Shown here piece after piece: positions 19,896 to 28,957 of a DNA stretch of 64,000 nt. A program made the translations under genes and the position numbers. This stretch comes from CAYRFE01 sp964423645 [NCBI: uncultured bacterium] (GTDB lineage: Bacteria > Macinerneyibacteriota > Macinerneyibacteria > Macinerneyibacteriales): assembly GCA_964423645.1 (NCBI GenBank), contig CAYRFE010000006.1, forward strand, positions 48,548 through 112,547, read 5' to 3'. The first letter of the stretch is position 1. Each line of letters starts with the position of its first letter. The notes under the pieces were generated by a model. The model saw only the letters and a program-made list of their open reading frames with translations. It ran no database searches and had not been told where the DNA came from.

Positions 19896-21338
19896 ATGAA
19901 GTATTTTTTTGCGACAACAGTAGTGTTTATGATTTTTTGGGGATCGAATGTGTGTGCTCAGGAGGAAAATAAGGACGGTTTATCAGAAGTTATCAAGAAT
20001 GACTTCCTGTCGGAATTCAAGCTTTCGGGAACATTCAAAGTTGTCTCAAAAATACAAGACAGTTTTACGACTCCGCTGGATAATCCTGAATTTGGTCTTT
20101 ATAACCGTGCAGGAGCGAATTATCGCAGTTCGCAGAATTTTCGCACGCGCGGATCGGTTAATTTATCTATCGGGACACCCGGAAAAAGCGAGTGGTTCGG
20201 TGTTGTTACTTTGGAAATAGATGCCAATGACCCTGATACGGATTATTACGAGGGAGAAGGGGACAGAGAAATAGTCGGCTTGGATAATTTCTTCGTAATG
20301 TACAGACCCTTTGAAATGCGAGGCGGGCGTCCATTCGGTATTTCAGTCGGCATCCAAACAATAAAAGCTACGGCCAATGCGGCATACGGGTATTATTTTG
20401 CAGGGGATATTGATGAAGACTTCATTTTTTATACCGCCGCTGCTGCGTCGCAACTGCCGATGGTCAATATTGACTTCCATATTGATGAGGGCACCGGGAT
20501 TGGTTTTGCAATAGTAAAAGGAAATGGAGATATTTCTCGTATCGGTACAGGTATGCGTTCTGAGAGTGCATTAAATAAAACGCTTTGGCTTGAGTTTAAA
20601 AGATGGAATATAGGTTTAAATGCCGGTTATCAAATAATCTCCGGTGAATCCGGCGGAACAAAACTCACGGAAACTGATGACGGTAATACCATTCATGAAT
20701 ACGATCCGCAATATGAACATATTCTGTTCAACAGTTTGGTGTCATATACCTACAAGGGTTTTACTCCGTTCGTAGGGTATCAGATCGTAAAAGGTGATAA
20801 TGTTCCTACAGCTTCAACGGTCGGCTTGCCGATACGTGAAGTTTGCGGGGCGTTTATGACGTATGGCGGTAAATTTGAATTTAATTTGTTTGGTGTGAAG
20901 AATACTGTAGCCGGTGATTATACTATAGCCGAGACAGAAAAATTTGACGGAATTAACGGTCTGCCCAAAGGATTAGTCGGTGCATTGACCCATAATTCAT
21001 TATTTGCAGATGTTGGCGGAGAAAGTAGTGTGGCGTATGCTATCGCGAAACTCGATGGTGCAATGCATTTTGAATATGCTGTCCAGATCAAAGAAAAATT
21101 GAAACTTTCATTGTTTTACTATGAATTATTAGGTAAACCGGATGAAACGATGACCGATGAATTTGTTCATGACAGTATTGTTGACGAATTGACGCCGATT
21201 GTCGGTGCTCCGACTGCTACGGGGACCGCAAATGCGTTAATGGCAGGCGGACTCTCTGCGCAGATGGATGATCTTCGTAAATTTGCAGAGTGGTCATCTT
21301 CCAATTCAATGGGTATCGTTTTGTCATATTCTTTTTAG
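19896..21338 (+). CDS. Outer-membrane beta-barrel protein, porin-like
   Basis: The ATG at 19896 is used because AAGGAGG (19881-19887) overlaps the earlier in-frame ATG at 19878. 480 residues: signal peptide of ~21 residues ending NVCAQ before EENKD, then a Gly/aromatic-rich chain with alternating polar and hydrophobic residues (for example MAGGLSAQMDD, YKGFTPFVGYQIVKG) and a C-terminal VLSYSF, the Phe-ended strand recognised by BAM. The barrel call follows from this pattern, not from a named family. It has its own promoter and terminator, so it is probably abundant. The next gene, also exported, has a separate promoter. Confidence 0.8.
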   Translation: MKYFFATTVVFMIFWGSNVCAQEENKDGLSEVIKNDFLSEFKLSGTFKVVSKIQDSFTTPLDNPEFGLYNRAGANYRSSQNFRTRGSVNLSIGTPGKSEWFGVVTLEIDANDPDTDYYEGEGDREIVGLDNFFVMYRPFEMRGGRPFGISVGIQTIKATANAAYGYYFAGDIDEDFIFYTAAAASQLPMVNIDFHIDEGTGIGFAIVKGNGDISRIGTGMRSESALNKTLWLEFKRWNIGLNAGYQIISGESGGTKLTETDDGNTIHEYDPQYEHILFNSLVSYTYKGFTPFVGYQIVKGDNVPTASTVGLPIREVCGAFMTYGGKFEFNLFGVKNTVAGDYTIAETEKFDGINGLPKGLVGALTHNSLFADVGGESSVAYAIAKLDGAMHFEYAVQIKEKLKLSLFYYELLGKPDETMTDEFVHDSIVDELTPIVGAPTATGTANALMAGGLSAQMDDLRKFAEWSSSNSMGIVLSYSF

Positions 21339-21351
21339 GAGTAGTCCACGC

Positions 21352-21377
21352 GGGCGGCAGAGTTTGCCGCCCTTTTT
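21352..21377 (+). terminator. Terminator after the OMP gene
   Basis: GGGCGGCA / TGCCGCCC stem (21352-21359, 21365-21372), loop GAGTT, followed by five T. Confidence 0.9.
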
Positions 21378-21402
21378 CACGACATAAATCATATAATCAT
21401 GC

Positions 21403-21431
21403 TTGTAAAAAACAGCATGGTGTGCTATGCT
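21403..21431 (+). promoter_or_regulatory. Predicted promoter of the fecR-surE run
   Basis: TTGTAA (21403-21408), 17 nt, TATGCT (21426-21431), 30 nt ahead of the FecR-domain gene. Confidence 0.6.
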
Positions 21432-21460
21432 TACTCGTAAGTTTAGGAGGAGGAACGACT

Positions 21461-22204
21461 ATGAAAAACTGTATAATTGTGTTCGCGTTCTTACTGTTCT
21501 GTATAACGGGGATGGTAGTTGCTCAGGAGGGAAGCGGAATTATAAGCGCACTTCAGGGAAGCGCAGAAAAGCGTTCGGCTACAAGCGACGATTGGCTCTC
21601 GGCACAATTAAAAACAAATGTTGCTTCAAAAGAAGTAGTGCGAACATTACCTGATTCTTTCGCTGAGATTTCTTTGACGCGTGGAACAGTGATCCGTTTG
21701 GCACCTAAAACGACTGTCAATATGGTCAAGCTGTATGAAGAATCTAAAGATAAAGTTGTCACCAATATTCAAGTCGAAAGCGGTGAAGTATGGGGAAATG
21801 TAAATAAGCAGAGCGAAGATGATGTATTCAACGTGGATTCGACCGCTGTATCATCATCGATTGTCGGGACTATTTTTCGGATAAATTCTGCAGATGACGG
21901 CTCCACGATGGTTAAAGTGTACAAAGGGAATGTCGAAGTAAGTTCAAACGTTCAGAAAAAAACACAAACTTCTCCGAACCATGATACGCCGACCGAAGTG
22001 AGCGGTCCGACTGAAGTTGAAGGACCAAAAGAAGTCACTTTGGAGCAGTGGACGGTCATCGTTCGCGAGATGATGCAGATACGTATCGATAAAAACGGTA
22101 ATATCGTTCGTATGGATCCGATTGATCCCAAAGCTGCCGATGAACAGAATGCATGGGTGAAATGGAATCAACAATTGGATGCAAAATCACCGATAAAACA
22201 CTGA
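21461..22204 (+). CDS. Exported FecR-domain protein
   Basis: The ATG at 21461 follows AGGAGGAGG. 247 residues: signal peptide MKNCIIVFAFLLFCITGMVV with cleavage after AQ, then a FecR beta-domain (about 25-165) with AEISLTRGTVIRLAPKT, VESGEVWGNV and VGTIFRINS, followed by a Thr/Glu/Pro-rich linker and a short C-terminal part. In the best-studied system FecR relays an iron signal, but stand-alone FecR-domain proteins in other groups bind envelope ligands. No sigma factor lies beside it. Seven bases separate it from surE, so they are probably cotranscribed. Confidence 0.88.
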   Translation: MKNCIIVFAFLLFCITGMVVAQEGSGIISALQGSAEKRSATSDDWLSAQLKTNVASKEVVRTLPDSFAEISLTRGTVIRLAPKTTVNMVKLYEESKDKVVTNIQVESGEVWGNVNKQSEDDVFNVDSTAVSSSIVGTIFRINSADDGSTMVKVYKGNVEVSSNVQKKTQTSPNHDTPTEVSGPTEVEGPKEVTLEQWTVIVREMMQIRIDKNGNIVRMDPIDPKAADEQNAWVKWNQQLDAKSPIKH

Positions 22205-22211
22205 TGTCACA

Positions 22212-22988
22212 ATGAATATTTTGTTGGTAAATGACGACGGTATTTATTCAGACGGTATTTTTGTTCTTTGGAAATATCTTTCGGCGGAGCACAATGTGAC
22301 CGTTGTTGCTCCGCTTTTTGAACAATCGGCAGTGAGTCATTCAATAAGCATTTATAAACCTGTTCGCATTACGCAGATCAATCGTTCACAAGGCTTTGAA
22401 GGATATGCTGTCGAAGGTACTCCGGCCGATTGCGTGAAGACGGCGTTTTCCGTAACGATTCCTCATCCGAATTATGATTGTATCATTTCGGGTATCAATA
22501 AAGGATTCAATACTGCGACGAATATTTTGTATTCAGGTACGGTTTCAGCTGCTGCGGAAGGGTATTTTGTCGATATACCGGCTATAGCTATTTCAACAGA
22601 AACGAATGCATCATGTCTTGATGATATTGCACAATTTTTACTTTCATACATTGATTATTGGCGAACGAGCGATTTTTTCAACAGAAAGATCATTATGAAT
22701 ATCAACTATCCCGATGTTCTCAAAGACGAAATACAAGGTATCCGTTTTACGCGGCAGGGTACCAGTTTTTATAAAACAATACTTGATGAGCGTATTGATA
22801 CAATGGGCAGAAAATACTATTGGTTTTCCGGTGAGTTTATGCAGGATATGGATCCTGAGAGTGATGACGGTGCCTTGGCGCAACACTATATTTCGGTTTC
22901 TCCTCTCAAATTTGATTTGACAGATTATACGATGTTGGCTACACTCAAAGAGCATGAGGGGAAAATATGGGAAAAATTGACGTATTAA
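22212..22988 (+). CDS. surE: 5'/3'-nucleotidase SurE
   Basis: 258 residues, normal for SurE. The metal site VNDDGI is at residues 6-11, followed by AVSHSISIY, GTPADCVK and SGINKGFNTATNILYSGTV. SurE dephosphorylates nucleoside monophosphates and short polyphosphate in stationary phase. No good RBS is visible, so translation may depend on the preceding fecR gene. It overlaps the first cNMP-binding gene by 22 nt. Confidence 0.95.
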   Translation: MNILLVNDDGIYSDGIFVLWKYLSAEHNVTVVAPLFEQSAVSHSISIYKPVRITQINRSQGFEGYAVEGTPADCVKTAFSVTIPHPNYDCIISGINKGFNTATNILYSGTVSAAAEGYFVDIPAIAISTETNASCLDDIAQFLLSYIDYWRTSDFFNRKIIMNINYPDVLKDEIQGIRFTRQGTSFYKTILDERIDTMGRKYYWFSGEFMQDMDPESDDGALAQHYISVSPLKFDLTDYTMLATLKEHEGKIWEKLTY

Positions 22989-23431
22989 AACAGACCGCTA
23001 TATTTGCGGATGTGCCGTTAGCGTTCTTTCCGAAGATTTTGGATAAATTCGAATCAGTTGAAGTGTCGCCCGGAACTATTGTTATGAATGAAGGCGATGA
23101 GGGAGACGCGCTGTTTATTATTGAAGAGGGAGCATTATCAATTGTCGTGAATATCGAAGGAATCGGACAGGAAGAAGTTGCTATCCTAGAACCGTATGAC
23201 ATTCTTGGTGAAATGGCGGTTTTAGACGGCCGCCCGCGAAGCGCGACCGTTGTTGCAAAAAAGGGTGCAAAATTACTCCGACTTTCAAAAAATGATTTCA
23301 TACAAATGCTTGATGAACCGGTTGATATTTCAACCATTATTTTGCATAATATTATTGTGAAAATAGGAAAAAGAATTCGCGCGACAAGTGACAAATTGAA
23401 TTCTTTCTATCTCATGGAAATGACTATTTAG
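22967..23431 (+). CDS. Stand-alone cyclic-nucleotide-binding protein (copy 1)
   Basis: 154 residues, a single cNMP_binding domain (about 18-130) with the phosphate-binding cassette region LGEMAVLDGRPRSATVVA, including the Glu and Arg that contact the cyclic phosphate. There is no DNA-binding helix-turn-helix, so it is not a CRP. The start (GAGGGG RBS) overlaps surE. A second single-domain protein follows at once, then a PAS/SpoIIE phosphatase; a relay controlling the phosphatase is inferred. Confidence 0.9.
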   Translation: MGKIDVLKQTAIFADVPLAFFPKILDKFESVEVSPGTIVMNEGDEGDALFIIEEGALSIVVNIEGIGQEEVAILEPYDILGEMAVLDGRPRSATVVAKKGAKLLRLSKNDFIQMLDEPVDISTIILHNIIVKIGKRIRATSDKLNSFYLMEMTI

Positions 23432-23439
23432 GGGTTCGT

Positions 23440-23886
23440 ATGATAGAAAAATATTACTTATTCTCGTTATTAAATCCTTCGCAGGCAAAACTTATTGAAA
23501 AAAGATTATTACTTAAGTTATACGATAAAGGCACCATTATTTTTGAGGAAAATGACATTGCCGATGCCTTTTATTTTATTCAGAAGGGTGAAGTTGAGCT
23601 TTTTAAAATGGTTCGTGATAAACCGACACAAAATGTAATGATATTGAAAGACGGTGATTTTTTCGGCGAGGTTGAGCATATTGACGACGGTCTTCGTTAT
23701 GCATCTGCCCGTGCGGTCACAGAAGTAGAGACCCTGTTACTTTTAAAGTCAGACTTTGAGAGGATTATCGGTGACGATGCCGAAATAAAACACCAGATTT
23801 ATAAATCATTTACCGTTGAAATGGCGCGTCGGTTGCGCATAGCGGATGATCGGTTTAAAGAGTTTTTTAAAAAAGCGCTTAAATAA
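23440..23886 (+). CDS. Stand-alone cyclic-nucleotide-binding protein (copy 2)
   Basis: 148 residues with the same domain but a more divergent cassette: FFGEVEHIDDGLRYASARA retains the Gly-Glu and one Arg, with Leu-Arg-Tyr instead of the usual Arg-Ser. The ligand may therefore differ or be lost. No HTH. Spacing to copy 1 is 8 nt and to the phosphatase 3 nt, so the three genes form one unit. Confidence 0.88.
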   Translation: MIEKYYLFSLLNPSQAKLIEKRLLLKLYDKGTIIFEENDIADAFYFIQKGEVELFKMVRDKPTQNVMILKDGDFFGEVEHIDDGLRYASARAVTEVETLLLLKSDFERIIGDDAEIKHQIYKSFTVEMARRLRIADDRFKEFFKKALK

Positions 23887-23889
23887 TTC

Positions 23890-25569
23890 ATGAAACTAGA
23901 ACTATTTTCTCATTTTAAAATGTACCTCAATGATGAGGCATATAATTTTTTTAATGACGTATACACTGTTTTAAAAGAATTATTCGGTATCGACAGCATG
24001 ATTCTGCTTGATATGGATCATGACAAGTGTATGCCTTACGGAGTGGAAAAAGATAATTTTAATATTGATGAATGGATGCGCGCATATGTTGATATGCTCG
24101 AAAATGAGAACGATATTCATTATTCCTTGGACTGCGCACACGATCCCCAATTTACTAATCTGTATACACACTATGGCGCGCAGACGTCTATTTTTATTCC
24201 GATTCGTTTTTTTTATCGCGCACGTCCAAATTTTACTGCAAAAGAAGTGTTTTTTTCCCTTCATGATGTGATCAATATAAATTTTTCATCACCGAATGCT
24301 CTATCTGAACAGGATATTATATTACTCGGATTATTGGTGAATCAATATGTGATTCGTTTTACATCTTTAAAAGAGCTTAATTCATTCATTAATATTAATG
24401 CCGCAATTTATGAAGGACTACCGTTTGGACTTATGACTATGGACAAACATTTACGTGCAAATATAAATTCTACAGGAAGGTTGCTTCTTGATCTTGAAGA
24501 AGGTCAAGGTATGATCTGTACCGGAATGGGAATTTGTTACTCATGCGACAGGAAAAGCTGTCCCTATCGTGAAAAGCACATGATTTTGCTTACGGATGTA
24601 TTTGATGACAAGGTCATTGTAAAAATTCGTGAAATGGTTGATCTCGCATATGAGAAATTTGAAATATCAACGTTTCGGTTCTGGTTCAAAAAACGATTTT
24701 TACAAATGAAAGTAGTACCGTTTGTCTTTCGCGAACAGGATTTGATGAAGTTTTATAATAAAAATGAACACGATGCAATTGTCAATTACATTGTCTCTTT
24801 TCAGGATGTTACCGAAGCAATAGAGAATCAAAAAATGAAGCGTGAAATGGAGATCGCACGACAAGTTCAAATAGATCTTTTACCGAAAAGAACTGTTTTA
24901 CATGATAAATTTGATATAAAAGCCGCATATATTCCCGCCTCTGAAGTTGGAGGAGACTATTATGATTATATTCAAATGGACGATCGTTTGGGGGTTGTCA
25001 TCGGAGATGTCGCCGGAAAAGGTGTATCGGCCGCATTTTTTATGGCAGAATTGAAAGGTGTCATTTCTTCAGCGTTTTCCTTTTATAATGATACTGCACG
25101 AATCGTTGCACATATCAACGATTATTTGATGAAAACTAAAAAGCGAAATTTCTTTATTACCATGATCATCGGAATATTTCATACGGCACGGAATGAATTT
25201 GTGTATATGCGATGCGGGCATAATGAACCGGTATTTATCTCGGCCATTACCGGAGAAGCGACCATGTTGCGGTCAATGGGGATGGGTTTAAACTTGGTCA
25301 AGACCATTCTATTACCCGATTTTATTGAACAAAAAGTAGTGCATTACCAAAAAGGAGATTGCTTTTTTCTGTATACCGACGGCGTGACCGAACGAATGAA
25401 TGAAAAAGGTGAATTATACAGTGATAAACGTCTTGTTCAGGAGCTTCAAGCTCATGCAGGTGAACCGTCAGCGGAAATAGTGAAAGGTATTCTTGAGTCA
25501 ATGAGAAGTTTTGGCGGGACACGTGAGCGTAATGACGATATCACCGTGTTGTGTATCAAACCGCTATAA
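23890..25569 (+). CDS. PAS-like/SpoIIE (RsbU-type) phosphatase with Cys cluster
   Basis: 559 residues. An N-terminal region (1-165) of GAF-like character is followed by a PAS-like segment (about 170-310) containing C210, C216, C219 and C224 as C-x5-C-x2-C-x4-CP, a metal- or cluster-binding pattern. The PPM/SpoIIE phosphatase domain (about 330-559) shows ARQVQIDLLP, SEVGGDYYDY, GDVAGKGVSA, MRCGHNEP and the final RERNDDITVLCIK. RsbU-type phosphatases act on anti-sigma antagonists (partner switching). No anti-sigma pair is in the window. It is the terminal gene of the surE-cNMP-cNMP unit. Confidence 0.9.
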   Translation: MKLELFSHFKMYLNDEAYNFFNDVYTVLKELFGIDSMILLDMDHDKCMPYGVEKDNFNIDEWMRAYVDMLENENDIHYSLDCAHDPQFTNLYTHYGAQTSIFIPIRFFYRARPNFTAKEVFFSLHDVININFSSPNALSEQDIILLGLLVNQYVIRFTSLKELNSFININAAIYEGLPFGLMTMDKHLRANINSTGRLLLDLEEGQGMICTGMGICYSCDRKSCPYREKHMILLTDVFDDKVIVKIREMVDLAYEKFEISTFRFWFKKRFLQMKVVPFVFREQDLMKFYNKNEHDAIVNYIVSFQDVTEAIENQKMKREMEIARQVQIDLLPKRTVLHDKFDIKAAYIPASEVGGDYYDYIQMDDRLGVVIGDVAGKGVSAAFFMAELKGVISSAFSFYNDTARIVAHINDYLMKTKKRNFFITMIIGIFHTARNEFVYMRCGHNEPVFISAITGEATMLRSMGMGLNLVKTILLPDFIEQKVVHYQKGDCFFLYTDGVTERMNEKGELYSDKRLVQELQAHAGEPSAEIVKGILESMRSFGGTRERNDDITVLCIKPL

Positions 25570-25613
25570 AAAACGAATGTAGTTTTGCGTATATCATTAC
25601 ATTAATTGTATTG

Positions 25614-26420
25614 TCAGAAGGCTAAATAGGAAAATTCACGAATTATTTTTTCACGATAGTCATACGATAATCGCAGTGCATCATATTTTTTGAAAAAAAG
25701 TGCACCGTACAGTGACTTTTTTGAAAAAACAACGTACACTTTTCCCGGTAATTCAGGCAATGGCAAAACCTTCACGCGTTCACGTACTCTCATCACTGTC
25801 GCTTGAAATAATAGCGAAAATTCATTAAGATCATAAATTGCATCGATCCTGTTGTTGAGAAGTTTTTGAATGTTTTGTTCGTTCCATCCGCTGCCGCTGA
25901 CATATTCAACGTGGAAGTTTTTTTTATTGGCATGAAAAAAGGGTGTTTCATTCGCTGCACTGATGAATCCTACTCGAAAATCCTGAATGTCATGTACAGA
26001 AGTGATTTTTGCGACAGAGGATTCTACACGAAGCATAAAAATAGATTGCACTGCGGTAATCTCACGGGCAGGAAAAAAAAGATATGTTTCTCGTTCTTTA
26101 TTTTTATTGATCATAAGCGATGCATCCAACTCACCATCTGAAAGCATTTTCTGGAGACGTGTGAGCGGAAGAGGCCCGATCCATTCGATCGCTACATTCA
26201 TTTCTCGCGCGGCTGCAATCAGATGATCGACAGCCGCTCCGCGAGGAATTAATGAAAATTCGTCTTGAAATATATGTGGGGCTATTATGAAAAATCCTAC
26301 TTTCATCATCGGTATGATTGTCTCTGTCGGTCTTGCACATAATGAATATGTATTGACCATTATACTACAACTTACCGAAAAAATACCTATTACGAGTTTG
26401 CGACAAAAAGTATTCCTCAT
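25614..26420 (-). CDS. Family 3 solute-binding protein-like, periplasmic
   Basis: The ATG at 26420 gives 269 residues with a signal peptide ending near SLCA. The mature part looks like an SBP_bac_3 domain: GAAVDHLIAAARE, LPLTRLQKMLSDGELDAS, VGFISAANETP, and LLNNRIDAIYD. Such proteins bind amino acids or similar ligands, but there is no permease or ATPase gene nearby, so it may be a sensor-type or orphan binding protein. The predicted promoter is so close that the mRNA may start at the ATG itself. Confidence 0.72.
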   Translation of the reverse strand: MRNTFCRKLVIGIFSVSCSIMVNTYSLCARPTETIIPMMKVGFFIIAPHIFQDEFSLIPRGAAVDHLIAAAREMNVAIEWIGPLPLTRLQKMLSDGELDASLMINKNKERETYLFFPAREITAVQSIFMLRVESSVAKITSVHDIQDFRVGFISAANETPFFHANKKNFHVEYVSGSGWNEQNIQKLLNNRIDAIYDLNEFSLLFQATVMRVRERVKVLPLPELPGKVYVVFSKKSLYGALFFKKYDALRLSYDYREKIIREFSYLAF

Positions 26421-26427
26421 AATTCTT

Positions 26428-26456
26428 AGTATAGCGAAATAATCAGCAGGTATCAA
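26428..26456 (-). promoter_or_regulatory. Promoter abutting the start codon (leaderless candidate)
   Basis: On the minus strand TTGATA (26456-26451), 17 nt, TATACT (26433-26428). Only 7 nt separate the -10 box from the ATG at 26420, which leaves no room for an RBS. Confidence 0.6.
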
Positions 26457-26498
26457 TACAAAACATTGCATTGAAAAGGAGGAAATGACGTATCGTTC

Positions 26499-26527
26499 TT
26501 GATGTTTCACAAAACCTGCAGTATACT
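26499..26527 (+). promoter_or_regulatory. Predicted promoter of coaBC
   Basis: TTGATG (26499-26504), 17 nt, TATACT (26522-26527); the start codon is 22 nt downstream after GGGGAG. Confidence 0.6.
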
Positions 26528-26548
26528 CATGCAGACGGGGAGAATAAT

Positions 26549-27727
26549 ATGAAGAAAAGAACGATTCTGGTTGGTATTACGGGTGGTATCGCTGTATATA
26601 AGATTGCAAATCTCGTACGTTTATATAAAAAAAGAGGTTGGAATGTAATAGTCGTCATGACAGAAAATGCGACAAAATTTGTGTCACCGCTTACTTTTGA
26701 AACACTTACGGAAAATTCTGTAGTTCTTGACACTTTCAAACGAGTGACCGGCTATGAGACCAATATGGAGCATATCAACCTTCCTGATATTACAGATGTA
26801 TTTGTGTGCGCTCCTGCGACGGCGAATATTCTCGGAAAAATGGCCAACGGTATTGCTGACGATATATTATCAACCACGTTTTTATCATTGAAAAAAAATA
26901 CCCCCAAATTGATTTGTCCCGCTATGAATGTGAAGATGTGGGAAAATCCTGCGACACAGCGAAACATTACATTACTGAAGGACTTCGGATACGATGTGCT
27001 CGAGCCTGATACAGGCGATCTTGCATGCGGAATCAGTGCCAAAGGACGTTTACCGGCTGAAAGTGTTATTTTAAAATATACCGAGCGAGCTCTCATGGAA
27101 AAGCCGCTTCATGGGAAAAAAGTAGTGGTTTCTTCGGGTGCGACTATTGAACCGATTGATCCGGTTCGATATGTGACCAATCATTCATCAGGAAAAATGG
27201 GTGTGGCAGTCGCTGAAACGTTTTGGAAGCTTGGCGCAGAAGTTTCGTTGGTTAGCGGGATATATTCCGAAAAAAGCAATATTATTCCGCAAGAGTTTGT
27301 AAAAAGCGTTGATGAAATGTATCATGCCATTACTGCAAAACTCGATGCAGGGTATGATCATTTGGTGATGACCGCAGCGGTGTCGGATTATACGCCAAAG
27401 CTTGTATATGATAAAAAAGTCAAGAAGAGCGATGCACCCGTTATAATTGAATTTGTACGCACGAAAGATATAATAAAAGAGGTTTCTCAACACTATTCGG
27501 TTAAAATAATCGGTTTTGCTGCCGAAACGGATAATGTCCTTGAATACGCAAAAAAGAAATTAACCGATAAGGGGATGTATATGATCGTTGCCAATGACCT
27601 TACAGAAAAGGGCGCAGGTTTTAGAACGGATACCAATCATTGTTATATAATCACAAAAGAAGGCATGAAAGATACAGGGGTTGTTTCAAAAGAAGCAGTC
27701 GCCGAAGAAATGGCGCGGTTACTGTAA
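26549..27727 (+). CDS. coaBC: Bifunctional phosphopantothenoylcysteine decarboxylase/synthetase
   Basis: 392 residues. The N-terminal flavoprotein CoaC half (about 1-180) has GITGGIAVYK, CPAMNVKMWENP and GDLACGISAKGRL (catalytic Cys). The C-terminal CoaB half has SSGATIEPIDPVRYVTNHSSG, the dimer/substrate region of the synthetase, and TAAVSDYTP. It makes 4'-phosphopantetheine from phosphopantothenate and cysteine in CoA synthesis. The stop overlaps the following ATG by one base. Confidence 0.95.
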   Translation: MKKRTILVGITGGIAVYKIANLVRLYKKRGWNVIVVMTENATKFVSPLTFETLTENSVVLDTFKRVTGYETNMEHINLPDITDVFVCAPATANILGKMANGIADDILSTTFLSLKKNTPKLICPAMNVKMWENPATQRNITLLKDFGYDVLEPDTGDLACGISAKGRLPAESVILKYTERALMEKPLHGKKVVVSSGATIEPIDPVRYVTNHSSGKMGVAVAETFWKLGAEVSLVSGIYSEKSNIIPQEFVKSVDEMYHAITAKLDAGYDHLVMTAAVSDYTPKLVYDKKVKKSDAPVIIEFVRTKDIIKEVSQHYSVKIIGFAAETDNVLEYAKKKLTDKGMYMIVANDLTEKGAGFRTDTNHCYIITKEGMKDTGVVSKEAVAEEMARLL

Positions 27728-28851
27728 TGGCGACACTGCGTGCATCATGCACGTTCGGTCTGGAATCTTTGTTGAAGTATGAGCTTGAACAATTCGGTTA
27801 TACTGCCCAGTTAGAAAATGGATATGCAGAATGCAACGGTGATGCCAAAGACATCGCAAGGCTTAATCTTGGTTTACGTACCGCGGATCGTGTTTACATT
27901 GTTTTGGCAGAATTTACCGCATCGTCATTCGATAGTTTGTTCGAAGGAGTGAAGGCCATCTCATGGAGTGACTATTTGCCGGAAGATGCGTTTATTCATG
28001 TAACCGGGAGATCGGTTCGCTCAGTATTACATTCGGTGCCGGCATGTCAGTCGATTGTGAAAAAAGCGATCATCGAATCCATGAGTATGCATTATACAAC
28101 AGGAGTTTTTCCTGAAACAGGGAATCGTTATCGAATTGAAGTAGTCATTAACCGGGATATAGCGGCAATTTTATTAGATACAAGCGGAGAAGGTTTGCAC
28201 AAACGCGGCTATCGTCCGTATACGTCGCTTGCGCCTCTCAAAGAAACCCTTGCTGCCGCAATCATTATGTTCACTCGCTGGAAACCGCAGTATCCGTTTG
28301 CTGATCCGATGTGCGGATCCGGTACGATACCTATCGAAGCGGCGATGATCGCAGCTAATATTGCACCGGGGCTTACACGCAATTTTGCGGCTGAGTCTTG
28401 GGGGGATGAATGGAACCAAGCGTTTGCTGATGAACGAAAAGCGGCACATGAACGTATTGTACCGTTTGACGGAATGCTTGTAGGATCTGATATCGATGCA
28501 GATTCTATTCGTCACGCAAAACATAATGCGAATCGTGCAGGAGTTGGCGCAATGATTGATTTTGAGCAAAAAGACATGATAGAATTTGCTCATTCAGGGC
28601 GTGGCGGTGTGATCGTGTGTAATCCGCCCTATGGCGAGCGTTTAGATGGCGGAAATGAAGAGTTATCCGCCGTGTACCGCACCATGGGAAATATGTTTGC
28701 GACATTGGATAATTGGGAATATGCAGTGATCACAGCATATGAAGAATTCGAAAAGGCTTTCGGTAGGAAAGCGGATAAAAATAGAAAACTGTATAACGGC
28801 AATATCAAGTGTTATTTGTATCAGTATTTTATGAAAAAAGAGAAGAAATAA
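27727..28851 (+). CDS. THUMP-domain RNA methyltransferase, RlmL/YpsC-like
   Basis: The true start is the ATG at 27727, sharing its A with the coaBC stop. 374 residues: a THUMP-like part (about 45-155) precedes a Rossmann methyltransferase with ADPMCGSGTIPIEAA (SAM binding), SDIDADSIRHAKHNA and the catalytic CNPPYGERLDG. The family includes the N-terminal half of RlmL (m2G2445 of 23S rRNA); the size and motifs fit that half, without the RlmK part. The exact site cannot be read from sequence. It is cotranscribed with coaBC. Confidence 0.88.
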   Translation: MATLRASCTFGLESLLKYELEQFGYTAQLENGYAECNGDAKDIARLNLGLRTADRVYIVLAEFTASSFDSLFEGVKAISWSDYLPEDAFIHVTGRSVRSVLHSVPACQSIVKKAIIESMSMHYTTGVFPETGNRYRIEVVINRDIAAILLDTSGEGLHKRGYRPYTSLAPLKETLAAAIIMFTRWKPQYPFADPMCGSGTIPIEAAMIAANIAPGLTRNFAAESWGDEWNQAFADERKAAHERIVPFDGMLVGSDIDADSIRHAKHNANRAGVGAMIDFEQKDMIEFAHSGRGGVIVCNPPYGERLDGGNEELSAVYRTMGNMFATLDNWEYAVITAYEEFEKAFGRKADKNRKLYNGNIKCYLYQYFMKKEKK

Positions 28852-28957
28852 GATTTCTCGGATGCCTGTCAACTATCTCAATTATCATAGAAGGGGATGG
28901 TTGGAAAAGATTCAAAGACAGAGGATTGTCCGTAGCTTTCCGCGGTAGATCATTTGA

